Source of the DNA: JBBAAP01 sp043808305
Lineage (GTDB): Bacteria > Planctomycetota > MHYJ01 > JACQXL01
Direction: 5' to 3'
Assembly (NCBI GenBank): GCA_043808305.1
Contig: JAZDFB010000089.1
Coordinates: 1-64,000 of the forward strand
DNA length: 64,000 nt
Shown: positions 24,597-33,994 of the stretch, one piece after another
Position numbering within the stretch: the first letter of the stretch is position 1
Layout: each line of letters opens with the position of its first letter
Program-made: the position numbers and the translations under genes
The notes under the pieces: model-generated
Databases searched by the model: none
What the model was told of the DNA's origin: nothing
The model's input: the letters and a program-made list of their open reading frames with translations, nothing else

Positions 24597-25880
24597 TTAG
24601 CTGCCGAATACCGAGCTGAATATAAGTATCACCACCGATGCGGTTATACCAATGGTTGCGGTGACAGCAAAGAAGTTGAAAATCGGGCCGTTGGTATATT
24701 CACCCATCAGTCTCTTCTTATTAATCAATATCAGCATGATTACCAGAACAAAGGGCAATAGCAAGCCGTTTATAGTCTGAGAAAGAATCATTACTTCAAT
24801 AAGAGGAATGCCCGGGATTAAAATAATTGCCACGCCCAGAATAATCTGTATGGTAAACAGCCCGTAAAATTGCGGCGCTTCCATAAACTTCTTGTTAACG
24901 CCGCTTTCCCACCCGAATATTTCGCAGACAGAGAATGCGGTAGAAATTGGGAGGATCATTGCCGCGCCAAGACTGGCTATCAGAAGTCCAACGGCAAAAA
25001 GGTCCTTGGCATAAACCCCGGCTAATGGCTCTAAGGCCAGGGCCGCCTGCTGGGCCGTTTCTATCCTTATGCCTTGGCTGTGAAGCGGCGAACATGTTAC
25101 AATGATGAAGAATATGACTACCCCGACGCTTATGCCCACAAAAGGCAGTTCCCACCTGAAGTAGCGGAATTCGGCAATGCTTATCCCTTTTTCCACAACA
25201 GCCGACTGGTGATAAAAAACCATCCAGGGAGCTATGGTCGTCCCGATTAAAGCAACTAAAAGCATCATGTATTGCGAATCCGTACGGAATGACGGAGTCA
25301 ATGCCTGCTTGGTTACCTCTTGCCAATTTATCGGAGACAAGAGTCCGGCAATAATATAGCAGGCGAAGAATAATATCCCGATAAAGAATATTTTTTCCAG
25401 CTTGCGGTAGTTGGCCTTTATGGTCAAAAGCCAAACTAACAATGCCATGAGAGGGACTGAGATATATTTATTCACCCCGAACAGTTCCATAGACGCCGCA
25501 ATACCGCCGAATTCAGCCGTGGTGTTGGCAATACCGGCCAGGAATTTGCCTATCATCAGGTAAAAAGCAATCCGGATGCCGAAGTTTTCCCGAATCAGGT
25601 CGGATAGCCCTTTGCCGGTAACCGCGCCGAGGCGACCGCTCATTTCCTGATACAGAAGCAAAATAACGGTTACGGGCAGAACCATCCATATCATCCCTAA
25701 CCCAAACTCAGCGCCGCAAACTGAGTAAGTCGTAACGCCTCCGGCATCGTTGCCGAAATTACCGGTTATCAAGCCGGGGCCGATTAAAGAAAGAAACAAT
25801 ATCACTACCGCCCAGAATGATTTTTTCTCAACCGGTTTTGCCGGGCCGCCATTGCCAGTAATACTTAATTCTTGTTCCAT
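24597..25880 (-). CDS. Nramp-family divalent metal transporter, probably of the magnesium (NRMT) type
   Basis: The 427-aa protein has 11 or so membrane helices. Helix 1 reads GNFGNDAGGVTTYS instead of the DPGN of Mn/Fe Nramps. Helix 6 reads TIAPWMVFYHQSAVV instead of the MPH motif. These replacements are typical of the Nramp-related magnesium transporters. Directly upstream on the same strand is a soluble protein with MgtE sensor domains, which supports Mg2+ as substrate. ATG 25880 is used. The gene converges with the acetate operon 25 bases away. Confidence 0.82.
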   Translation of the reverse strand: MEQELSITGNGGPAKPVEKKSFWAVVILFLSLIGPGLITGNFGNDAGGVTTYSVCGAEFGLGMIWMVLPVTVILLLYQEMSGRLGAVTGKGLSDLIRENFGIRIAFYLMIGKFLAGIANTTAEFGGIAASMELFGVNKYISVPLMALLVWLLTIKANYRKLEKIFFIGILFFACYIIAGLLSPINWQEVTKQALTPSFRTDSQYMMLLVALIGTTIAPWMVFYHQSAVVEKGISIAEFRYFRWELPFVGISVGVVIFFIIVTCSPLHSQGIRIETAQQAALALEPLAGVYAKDLFAVGLLIASLGAAMILPISTAFSVCEIFGWESGVNKKFMEAPQFYGLFTIQIILGVAIILIPGIPLIEVMILSQTINGLLLPFVLVIMLILINKKRLMGEYTNGPIFNFFAVTATIGITASVVILIFSSVFGS

Positions 25881-25898
25881 AAGCAATTTACGCTATCA

Positions 25899-27191
25899 TC
25901 AAGCCCTGTTCACCAAAGGCATCATAACCTTATTGGACAAATCTTTAAAAAGAATCACACCCTTAAGTATATTGTGACCATCCACCACAGGCAGGGCCAC
26001 AAAATTATATTTGATATAAGTCGTTATTACCGTCGCTTCGTGGGTATTAATCTTGACTTTTACTATTTTAGTATTCATTATTTCGTTTAACTTTGCCGTG
26101 GGTTGCGCCGCGAATAACCGCCGCATGTTGACCACGCCCTGAAGCGACTGGTCAGCGTCAATTACATATATATAATACAAATATATCGGTTTATTGTCGA
26201 CGGCAATTTCCCGTATCTTGGCTATCGTTTGTTCAACCGTTGTTTCCTTGTCCAGAGCAAGGTAATCGGTTGTCATCAATGCGCCGGCAGTTTTCTCGGG
26301 GTGGGACAGCAGGCTCCTTATTTCTCCGCTTTTGGGCTGCGGAATCTGCTTTAATATTTCTTCCTGTTTGCGGTGGGACAAACGGCTGACCAAATCTGCC
26401 GCTTTGTCCGACGGCATCATAGAAATTATCTCACGCCGCTTTTCCATATCAGTCGAATCGATTAATTCTTTCTGGATTTTAGGAATAATCTCCGCCAAGG
26501 CCCCAGCCGCGGTTTGCGGATCCATCAGCTTGAATGTGGAAACTCGTTCGTAGCGGTCAAGCGCCGTCAGTATCTCCGCCATATCCGCCGAATTCATCTC
26601 GCTGAAACACTGGTAGGCCGAGCGAAGCATCAGTTTGTCTGACTTGCGTTCGCCGCTTGACGGTATAGACTGGATAAATTTCCAGGAAACGAATTTGTCC
26701 GGCAGCTTGTATGTGAATATCCATTCAACCAGCGGATCCAGCCAGGACAACCAACCCAGCCTGCGGGCAATACCGCGGAATCCGATGTCCATATGAACCA
26801 CCCAGATTTTATTGTTTTCTTTCAGAAGGTGCAAATCGTTCACCCGGACAACCTTGCATCCGCCCGTATCAAGCACCTGCTTATCGAGAAACATATCCTT
26901 GAGTAAAAAATTATTGGACGGCAATTGCTGGAAAGGAATCGGCTGGCGGTCCGCTTTAAGATACAGTTTACTGATAGGCAATGTGAAAGGTTCCAGGTCA
27001 TCGCAGGACACGGTAAATTTCCGTCCCAGGATTCCTGAAGAAATAAGCAATGAGGTTATTTCGGGATATATCTCTTTGGGTGTTATCAGGACATCCTTTA
27101 TCAAACCGATAGTTTTTTTAGTCCGGCTGCTAACTACCTTCTTATCCAATAATTCTGAAAGATAAAGAAAATACTTGCTGTCCTGAATCAT
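25899..27191 (-). CDS. Soluble MgtE-type magnesium sensor: PRC barrel, MgtE N-domain, CBS pair
   Basis: The 430-aa protein has a PRC-barrel-like N-terminus (about 8-90), a middle part, an MgtE_N superhelical domain (about 195-300, MMPSDKAADLVSRLSHRKQEEIL, then HPEKTAGALMTTDYLAL) and two CBS domains (about 305-425). The MgtE membrane domain is missing. In MgtE these cytosolic domains bind Mg2+ and gate the pore. Placed 18 bases before an Nramp-related transporter, it likely gates or regulates that transporter. Confidence 0.86.
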   Translation of the reverse strand: MIQDSKYFLYLSELLDKKVVSSRTKKTIGLIKDVLITPKEIYPEITSLLISSGILGRKFTVSCDDLEPFTLPISKLYLKADRQPIPFQQLPSNNFLLKDMFLDKQVLDTGGCKVVRVNDLHLLKENNKIWVVHMDIGFRGIARRLGWLSWLDPLVEWIFTYKLPDKFVSWKFIQSIPSSGERKSDKLMLRSAYQCFSEMNSADMAEILTALDRYERVSTFKLMDPQTAAGALAEIIPKIQKELIDSTDMEKRREIISMMPSDKAADLVSRLSHRKQEEILKQIPQPKSGEIRSLLSHPEKTAGALMTTDYLALDKETTVEQTIAKIREIAVDNKPIYLYYIYVIDADQSLQGVVNMRRLFAAQPTAKLNEIMNTKIVKVKINTHEATVITTYIKYNFVALPVVDGHNILKGVILFKDLSNKVMMPLVNRA

Positions 27192-27215
27192 AAGCCATAT
27201 ATGTCAGAAAAAATG

Positions 27216-27938
27216 CTACAACTTAGAAGTCACCTGCTTTTGCATCCTGATAAGTTCCCCGATGCCCTTTTTTCCAAGGCTGACCATCTCGTTTAATTCT
27301 AACTCAGTAAATGGTTTTGTCTCGGCTGTGCCTTGAATCTCAATTATTTTGTTCTGGTCGGTCATTACCATATTAAGATCAACTTCTGCGCTGGAGTCTT
27401 CAGAATAAGCCAGGTCAAGCATTAATTGCCCGCCAATCCTTCCGACGCTGGCGGCCGCCAGATGCGCAATAATCGGATTCTTGACCAACAACTTCTGGCC
27501 GAGCATATATTTTACTGCCTGGTAAAGAGCAACGAACGACCCGGTTATGGCGGCGGTGCGCGTACTACCGTCCGCCTGAATGACATCGCAGTCTATCCAA
27601 ACGGTCTTCTCGCCCATTAATTCTAAATCAACCACAGCCCGGAGCGACCGACCGATCAAACGCTGGATTTCCTGTGAACGGCCGTCGGTTTTGCCGGACC
27701 GGTCCCTCTGTTTGCGCTGTTGCGGAGTGGATGCCGGAAGCATCGCATATTCAGCCGTAAGCCAACCTTTGCCCTTGTTTACCAGAAAATCAGGCACTTT
27801 TAGGTCATACGTGGCCGTGCAAATTACCCGGGTATTGCCAATCTCTATCAAAGCAGATCCCGGCGCGCTGCCTATGAAACCGGGCGTGATTGACACCGGG
27901 CGCAACTGGTCAAAACTTCTTTTATCAGCTCTTTGCAT
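27216..27938 (-). CDS. rph: Ribonuclease PH
   Basis: The 240-aa enzyme from ATG 27938 starts MQRADKRSFDQLRPVSITPG, as expected for the family; a longer frame would overlap the upstream gene. It has LTAEYAMLP, the RSQEIQRLIGRSLRAVVDL phosphate-binding region, and the DCDVIQADGSTRTAAITG active-site region. It trims tRNA 3' ends using phosphate. It lies seven bases after the HEAT lipoprotein stop, in the nusA-infB-rbfA run, fitting RNA metabolism. Confidence 0.96.
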   Translation of the reverse strand: MQRADKRSFDQLRPVSITPGFIGSAPGSALIEIGNTRVICTATYDLKVPDFLVNKGKGWLTAEYAMLPASTPQQRKQRDRSGKTDGRSQEIQRLIGRSLRAVVDLELMGEKTVWIDCDVIQADGSTRTAAITGSFVALYQAVKYMLGQKLLVKNPIIAHLAAASVGRIGGQLMLDLAYSEDSSAEVDLNMVMTDQNKIIEIQGTAETKPFTELELNEMVSLGKKGIGELIRMQKQVTSKL

Positions 27939-27945
27939 AATCAGA

Positions 27946-28740
27946 CTAACTGCCAAGCTTCTGTTTGAGGTCATCAAATGCGCCTCTTATCGATTTATGG
28001 ATCTTCTCGTTGCCGGCGCCTTCAAAACGCTTAGCCGATTCCATGATAGAATCCAGCGCTCTCTTTTCGCCAATAGCAGCCAGCGTCTTTGCCACGTAAA
28101 CAACAACATCTCCTTTTTCATCTTTCAGCGCATCAATCAGTTTATCAACCGCTTTTGGACCTATTTGTTCCAGCGCAACTCTTGCCTCAGAACGCAAAAA
28201 TTCGTTTTTATTCTGGAAGCATTCTATCAAAGGAGAAATTGACGGAACCCCGGCATTGTCCTTGTCTTCTTCTGTTTCCTTAGGGTTACCAACTATGTTT
28301 GCCAATGCCTTTTTGGCCTCCTCACGCGGGACCGTCTGTTCATCCATAAGCATTTCAATTAAGGTCGGGATTGCTTTTTCGTTTTCCAGCCGGGCAATAG
28401 CCTCGCAGGCGCCGCCTCTAACTTCCGGCGCCTCGTCGCGCAAAGCGCCTGTTACCGCATCCAGCGCCGAGCTATCTCCGATTTTGCCGAGTGAAACACA
28501 GGAATAATAACGGATCCTAACATTGTCATTATTCTTCAATTCTCTTATCAGCCTCGGAACGGCAGGAGCGCCAATCCCAACCAAGCGGGCAGCTGCGGCG
28601 TTACGAGTGCCGGCATTCGACATTTTGTCTTTTATTTCACTTATGCATTTATCTATTCTTGATTCTTCACTCTTAGAGCAACCAATGCTTACCGCTACCA
28701 ACAACCCGGCACATATTAATAATTTCATTACCTTTATCAT
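27946..28740 (-). CDS. HEAT-repeat lipoprotein
   Basis: The 264-aa product has a lipoprotein signal ending VAVSIGC at about residue 21, then six or seven HEAT repeats (for example IRYYSCVSLGKIGDSSALDA and VRGGACEAIARLENEKAIP). It should be anchored to a membrane and bind a partner; there is no enzymatic motif. Its position between rbfA and rph looks like operon hitch-hiking, but the conserved spacing of five bases on the rbfA side argues for co-transcription. Confidence 0.85.
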   Translation of the reverse strand: MIKVMKLLICAGLLVAVSIGCSKSEESRIDKCISEIKDKMSNAGTRNAAAARLVGIGAPAVPRLIRELKNNDNVRIRYYSCVSLGKIGDSSALDAVTGALRDEAPEVRGGACEAIARLENEKAIPTLIEMLMDEQTVPREEAKKALANIVGNPKETEEDKDNAGVPSISPLIECFQNKNEFLRSEARVALEQIGPKAVDKLIDALKDEKGDVVVYVAKTLAAIGEKRALDSIMESAKRFEGAGNEKIHKSIRGAFDDLKQKLGS

Positions 28741-28744
28741 AATC

Positions 28745-29113
28745 CTACCTCCTCTTTATAGTTTGCGATATCTCGGCGTTCTGGGCCGCGATATCAATAT
28801 TAACATCAACCATTTTTTCTATAGTGTCATCCATATGGAATGAAATTATCGGAATATACCTCATCTTCAATCTATGACCGAGCAACTTCTGGATATAGCC
28901 TTTAGCTTTATTCAGGCAGGCCAGCGAGTCTTCCTGCGATGATTTCACATCCAGAATTGAGATAAAAACCTTGGCTGTCTTTAAATCTAAAGACGGCTCT
29001 ACTTTAGTCACGGTAACAAAACCGAGATGAGGATCGGATAATTCATACAGAATCAATTGGCTCATTTCCCGCTGGAGCATCCGAGCCACTTTTTCAAATC
29101 TTTTGTAACTCAT
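28745..29113 (-). CDS. rbfA: Ribosome-binding factor A
   Basis: The 122-aa protein starts MSYKRFEKVARMLQREMSQLILYEL and has the KH-fold core DPHLGFVTVTKVEPSLDLKTA and the C-terminal PIISFHMDDTIEK. It matures the 30S subunit by binding near 16S helix 1. It follows infB by 37 bases, the common nusA-infB-rbfA order. Confidence 0.95.
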   Translation of the reverse strand: MSYKRFEKVARMLQREMSQLILYELSDPHLGFVTVTKVEPSLDLKTAKVFISILDVKSSQEDSLACLNKAKGYIQKLLGHRLKMRYIPIISFHMDDTIEKMVDVNIDIAAQNAEISQTIKRR

Positions 29114-29150
29114 TACAATCCTATTCCAAGGGTATTAATTATCTTGCCGT

Positions 29151-31382
29151 TTATTTGGGAGACAGCTTCTTCATTCTCTTTTCTATATGGAAAGCCTCTA
29201 TAGTATCACCCACATTGATATTATCAGAACCTTCCAACCGCAAGCCGCATTCAAAGCCATTGGCAACTTCTTTAACATCGTCTTTAACCCGCTTAAGCGA
29301 GGCAATTTTGCCAGTATGAATAATATCCTTGCCCCGATGGACCCGAACCATGCAGTTGCGTTCAATCTTGCCGTTAGTCACCTGGCAACCGGCGATATTG
29401 CCCAGAGCCGATATTTTGAATATATTCTTAACCGTCAGCCAGCCGGACGTAACTTCCACCTTTTCTGGCTCGAGCAATCCTTCCATGGCTAATCTCAATT
29501 CCTCCAGTATCTGGTAAATAACCCCATATATCTTTATTTCTACACCTATTTGTTTGGCCAACGACGCAGATTTTTCCTCAGCCGAAACGTTGAATCCAAT
29601 AATAATTGCATCTGTAGCGTCAGCCAGAAGAACATCCGACTCATTGATTTGCCCAATGCCTTTGTGAATAATATTAACCTTGACCTCGCCGGTGGAAATA
29701 CCGGCCAACATATTGGGCAAAACTTCCAGAGAACCGTTCACATCAGCCTTAATTAAAAGGCGGACTTCTTTTATTTTATTTTCTTCCAGGCGAATAAACA
29801 AGTTTTCCAAGGTGCTGTGCACCGGAGCTACAATCGATGTTTTCTTTTTGGCTGTGTATGCTTCAGAAAGTTCTTTGGCTGTATGAATACCGTCCACTGT
29901 ATAAAATTTATCTCCCGCTTCCGGCAATTCCGAAAGCCCGATAATCTGGACCGGAGTTGAAGGTGGAGCTTCGGCTATCGTTTTATTCTTGCTGTTAAGC
30001 ATAGTCCTGACTTTTCCATACGCGCAGCCGCAACTTATTATATTTCCGGCCCTAAGAGTCCCATTCTGGACCAAACAATTCGCTACCACACCGTAGTTTT
30101 CAGTCATCCGGCTTTCCAGCACCACACCATACGCTTTACGTTTAGGATTAGCCTTGAGCTCAAGCATCTCTGACTGAAGCAGTATCATTTCCAGTAAATG
30201 GTCTACACCCTGCCCGGTCAAAGCCGAGACCTCGCAAAAAATGGTTTTGCCGCCCCATTCTTCGGGAACGATCTCCATACTGGCCAGTTGCTGTTTGACT
30301 TTATGGAGATTTGCTTCTTTTTTATCTATCTTATTTACAGCTATAATCATAAGCACATTACTTACCCGGGCATGCTTTATAGCTTCTTCAGTCTGTGGCA
30401 TAACTCCATCATCCGCGGCCACTACCAGAATAGCGATATCAGTAATATTGGCCCCCCGAGCTCGCATGCTGGTAAACGCCTCGTGTCCCGGCGTGTCCAG
30501 AAATACTATTTTACGACCATTGAACTCCACTTCCGATGCCCCGATATGTTGGGTAATCAAACCCTGCTCCGTCGCCGCTACGTTAGTATTGCGTATTTTA
30601 TCCAGCAGGCTGGTCTTGCCGTGGTCCACATGCCCCATCACCACCACTACCGGCGGCCGAAGCACCAGATCTTCCTTCTTATCAACCGTAACGGTTGAAT
30701 ATTTGGAAGCAATATCCTTGGGTGCCGCGATGTCTATTTCGTAATTAAATTCTAACCCGATTAATATAATTGCGTCCTCACTCAAAGTATCATTAATAGT
30801 CAACATTATGTTATGCTGCATCAACTTCTGGATAATTTGGCTAACCTTAACCCCGATTTTTTCAGATATTTCCTTAACCCGAATCGGCAGCTCCAGGGTT
30901 ATTTTGCGTTCGGTTTCCGTTTTTACCGGAGCCTTGACCGGTTGCGGCGTAACCGACCGACCGTAATGTTGTCTTTTTAAGAAAAATGTTTTCTTAGGCG
31001 CGGTCTTAGCCCGGAGCTCTGCCTGTTTAGCGCTTATCTTACCTTTGGCATCTTCCGTAACCACCTCTTTATCGTAATAGGCTATTTCTGTCGAGCGCAA
31101 TGCCCGAATATCTTTTTCTTCAGTTTTAGTCTCCTCAATTATTATCGGCGCCTGAATTTTCTTGTCTTCTGGTTCGTGCTTAAGCTCGGGCTTGGGCTGC
31201 TCGTCCGGTTTGTGAAAAGGATTCGACGTCTTGGCATGCACTTCCGTCGTTAGCGCTGGATGTGTCTTGGGTTCAATAACTGGTCCAATCTTAGCTGTGG
31301 CTGGTTTCTTAGCTTTTTTAACCGTGACCACTTTTTTTTCGGTCGATTTCTTCTTGGTTTTTTCCTTATCCTTGTCCTTCAT
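29151..31382 (-). CDS. infB: Translation initiation factor IF-2
   Basis: The 743-aa GTPase starts at ATG 31382, one base after the nusA stop. It has a long Lys/Glu-rich N-terminal tail (about 1-160), an IF2_N module (about 165-220) and the G domain with GHVDHGKTSLLD (G1), DTPGHEAF (G3) and NKID (G4). Domains II to IV follow, ending at GDTIEAFHIEKRMKKL. It places initiator tRNA on the 30S subunit. Confidence 0.97.
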   Translation of the reverse strand: MKDKDKEKTKKKSTEKKVVTVKKAKKPATAKIGPVIEPKTHPALTTEVHAKTSNPFHKPDEQPKPELKHEPEDKKIQAPIIIEETKTEEKDIRALRSTEIAYYDKEVVTEDAKGKISAKQAELRAKTAPKKTFFLKRQHYGRSVTPQPVKAPVKTETERKITLELPIRVKEISEKIGVKVSQIIQKLMQHNIMLTINDTLSEDAIILIGLEFNYEIDIAAPKDIASKYSTVTVDKKEDLVLRPPVVVVMGHVDHGKTSLLDKIRNTNVAATEQGLITQHIGASEVEFNGRKIVFLDTPGHEAFTSMRARGANITDIAILVVAADDGVMPQTEEAIKHARVSNVLMIIAVNKIDKKEANLHKVKQQLASMEIVPEEWGGKTIFCEVSALTGQGVDHLLEMILLQSEMLELKANPKRKAYGVVLESRMTENYGVVANCLVQNGTLRAGNIISCGCAYGKVRTMLNSKNKTIAEAPPSTPVQIIGLSELPEAGDKFYTVDGIHTAKELSEAYTAKKKTSIVAPVHSTLENLFIRLEENKIKEVRLLIKADVNGSLEVLPNMLAGISTGEVKVNIIHKGIGQINESDVLLADATDAIIIGFNVSAEEKSASLAKQIGVEIKIYGVIYQILEELRLAMEGLLEPEKVEVTSGWLTVKNIFKISALGNIAGCQVTNGKIERNCMVRVHRGKDIIHTGKIASLKRVKDDVKEVANGFECGLRLEGSDNINVGDTIEAFHIEKRMKKLSPK

Positions 31383-31383
31383 T

Positions 31384-32394
31384 TTATTTGCTTTCCTCAA
31401 TTGCTTTGCTGCTGTTTTTGATATTATCTTTTACGATTTCTTCAGCCTTAGTCGGACTGTCCAACTCCTCGGTCGACGCCACGTCTATCTCCCATTCAAC
31501 TAGTTTCGACGCCAACCTAATATTCTGTCCCCGCCGACCGATAGCCAGTGACAACTGGTCCGGTGAAACAAAAATCTTAGCACGTCGGTTTTCCGTATCT
31601 ATCTCTATGGCACGAACTTCTGCCGGCTTCATAGCATTAGGGATAAACGCCTCCGGTTTTTCGTCCCATTTAATAATATCTATTTTTTCAGTCGAAAGCT
31701 CTTCGACGATATTCTTAATCCGGTTACCCCGGACACCGACGCAAGCACCAACCGGATCTATTTTTTGGTTAGACGAATAAACCGCCAGTTTAGTCCGGAA
31801 CCCAGCCTCACGCGAAATACCTTTTATTTCTATAGTCTTGTCAGCGATTTCCGGTATCTCCAGTTCAAATAACCGCCTGACAAAATTGCTGTCGGCCCGG
31901 GAGAGAATAATTCTGACCTTACCACTCTGTTTCCTGACCTTATAAATAATAGCCTTAATATGGTCTCCCACCCTGTAAGTTTCACCCGGAACCTGTTCTT
32001 TTTTAGGCAATACCGCTTCAGTCTTACTTATACTGGTAACGATATCACCATGCTCAAACCTTTGCACTGTACCTGTGACCATCTGGCCGACCCGGTTATC
32101 GAAGCTTACCTTAACTACGTCGCTTTCTGCATCTTTTATCATCTGCAGGATTACGTGCTTGGCGGTCTGGGCAACAATCCGGCCCAGTTCGTTAATTTCT
32201 ACCTTTTCCCCTTTTTCATCCTCGGCTGATATTGTGCCGTTGGTTCGATTTATTTTGACGGCAATACCATCCTGCCTGAACTGGCTCTGGAAAGCCGACG
32301 AAAGGGCCTTTTCAATATCGGTAAGGATAACTTCCCTATCTATCCCTTTATCCCGGTGGATAGCATCAATCAAACGCAGTATTTCACTGTCCAT
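31384..32394 (-). CDS. nusA: Transcription termination/antitermination factor NusA
   Basis: The 336-aa protein has the N-terminal RNAP-binding domain (about 1-115), an S1 domain (about 124-190, GQMVTGTVQRFEHGDIVTSI) and two KH domains, with DPVGACVGVRGNRIKNIVEEL and the late SLAIGRRGQNIRLASKL. The C-terminal acidic repeats found in E. coli NusA are absent, as in many bacteria. It heads the RNA/translation block, three bases after a zinc-ribbon protein gene. Confidence 0.96.
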   Translation of the reverse strand: MDSEILRLIDAIHRDKGIDREVILTDIEKALSSAFQSQFRQDGIAVKINRTNGTISAEDEKGEKVEINELGRIVAQTAKHVILQMIKDAESDVVKVSFDNRVGQMVTGTVQRFEHGDIVTSISKTEAVLPKKEQVPGETYRVGDHIKAIIYKVRKQSGKVRIILSRADSNFVRRLFELEIPEIADKTIEIKGISREAGFRTKLAVYSSNQKIDPVGACVGVRGNRIKNIVEELSTEKIDIIKWDEKPEAFIPNAMKPAEVRAIEIDTENRRAKIFVSPDQLSLAIGRRGQNIRLASKLVEWEIDVASTEELDSPTKAEEIVKDNIKNSSKAIEESK

Positions 32395-32397
32395 ATT

Positions 32398-33984
32398 TTA
32401 CCTTATCAATTTGGCTTTCATATCCTTAATAAGCATTCTCTCACCAGGGTTCAAAAGAAACCCGATTTTGCCCCGGCTTGGTGTATTATCTGGCACTGAT
32501 ATAGTCTGAGCAGCACCGTCTCCCTGCTTAAAAGTTATTTGATCATCACTAATGGTTACAATAAGCTTTTCCCAAGAATTGCCAAACTTGCGGGCTATAG
32601 GAATAACCACTTGGTTATTTCCCTTAGACAGATCAAACCTGACAAGAATTCTCGCCGCGCCCTGAACAATCTTATAGCTCATCTCAAAGGTGTAATTCTG
32701 CCATTCTGCCTCGCCAACCGTGGCAAACCCCTGTCCACCAGTTTTGTTTTCTATACCTAATCCATCCGTATCAATAAACACGTTGCAATTTTGGGAATTC
32801 CACCCGAGTGTGCCCGAGCCATCGTAAAGCACCTGCCAGTCGTAGCGTTTCCTTAAGTATTCCGACTCAGCCTGCTTAATATTTGATATTTTGTTCTCAA
32901 TTGTATCTTTAGCATCAGGGAATTTTTCAAGAGCTTTTTTACATTCCGCCAGGGCATTCTTGAACTCGTTTTTCTCCATCATGCTGTTGACATTGCTTTC
33001 TATCGATGCCAACGCAGTATCAAATTCTTTCTTCTGCGCATCGACAACCACAGCCTTTAACCGCTCAATCTCGTCTACTAACGCATTGGTGTTCCTTATC
33101 ACCTTTGCATCTTCCTTAAGCTTGTCATACTGTTTGATTATCCGGGCGAAGTCATTGGGGTTAGACTCAAAATCACTCTTTGTTTCGTTAACAACTCTCA
33201 AAACATCTAACTTTTGTTTTATCTCTTCCTTCTTGGCAGCTATATCCTTTTCGTACGGCGTACCTTTGACATCAGATTCATTATTTTTTATCTTATTGAG
33301 AACAGACTTGTAATCTATGCCAGCCGAATTTTCAATCCTGTCTATTTCCTTAATAAAGTCCTTGGCCTTCTGCTCACGGGCCTCGCGTTCATCTTGGTCC
33401 TGTTTTTCAGTAACCCGCTTTTTATTATCCAGTATTTCTTTTTGTTTAGTTTCTGATTGAGCCGACATAAACACAGCTATTAAAATTATAATAATGACCC
33501 CAGCTACTGCTCCGCCCGCTATCATTAGAGTCTTTTTGTTTTTAACCGAAACTCCTTCCTTAGGTAAAATTTGGCTGGCACCTGCCTTTAACCGAACAGA
33601 TGACATCTTGCCGGTAACCGGTCTGTCTGGTTGTTTTATCGCCGGAATCATTCTGCTGGACTGCCCCGGTCTAGCCGCAGGCGTCTGTTGCTGTTTTATC
33701 GCCGGAATCACTCTGCTGGACTGTCCCGGTTTAGCCGCAGGCGTCTGTTGCTGTTTTACAGCCGGAATCATTCTGCTGGACTGCACCGGCCTGGGAGCCG
33801 GCTTAGGCGCAGATATCGGCTCAACTATCGGTATTGGTTGCGTCGGCATCGTTTCCATATCCGGTATCTGTATAACCGCCATACAGACCGGGCATTTTAC
33901 GTTTCGGCCGGCCATATCCTGTTTGACCCTTAATCCTTTCTGGCAACCCGGACAGTTGAAAGATATAATCTGTTCAGGACTCAT
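32398..33984 (-). CDS. Membrane protein with zinc ribbon, coiled coil and DUF1080-like domain
   Basis: The 528-aa protein starts with a zinc ribbon (CPGCQKGL..CPVC, residues about 10-36). A Pro/Gln-rich segment with three imperfect copies of SRMIPAIKQQQTPAAKPGQS follows, then one membrane helix (about 151-171), a charged coiled coil (about 172-365) and a C-terminal beta-sandwich resembling DUF1080 (about 370-526, YDWQVLYDGSGTLGWNS). This layout recurs in Planctomycetota. AAAGGAGATG precedes the start. Its place before nusA is unexpected; the function is unknown. Confidence 0.8.
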   Translation of the reverse strand: MSPEQIISFNCPGCQKGLRVKQDMAGRNVKCPVCMAVIQIPDMETMPTQPIPIVEPISAPKPAPRPVQSSRMIPAVKQQQTPAAKPGQSSRVIPAIKQQQTPAARPGQSSRMIPAIKQPDRPVTGKMSSVRLKAGASQILPKEGVSVKNKKTLMIAGGAVAGVIIIILIAVFMSAQSETKQKEILDNKKRVTEKQDQDEREAREQKAKDFIKEIDRIENSAGIDYKSVLNKIKNNESDVKGTPYEKDIAAKKEEIKQKLDVLRVVNETKSDFESNPNDFARIIKQYDKLKEDAKVIRNTNALVDEIERLKAVVVDAQKKEFDTALASIESNVNSMMEKNEFKNALAECKKALEKFPDAKDTIENKISNIKQAESEYLRKRYDWQVLYDGSGTLGWNSQNCNVFIDTDGLGIENKTGGQGFATVGEAEWQNYTFEMSYKIVQGAARILVRFDLSKGNNQVVIPIARKFGNSWEKLIVTISDDQITFKQGDGAAQTISVPDNTPSRGKIGFLLNPGERMLIKDMKAKLIR

Positions 33985-33994
33985 ATCATCTCCT

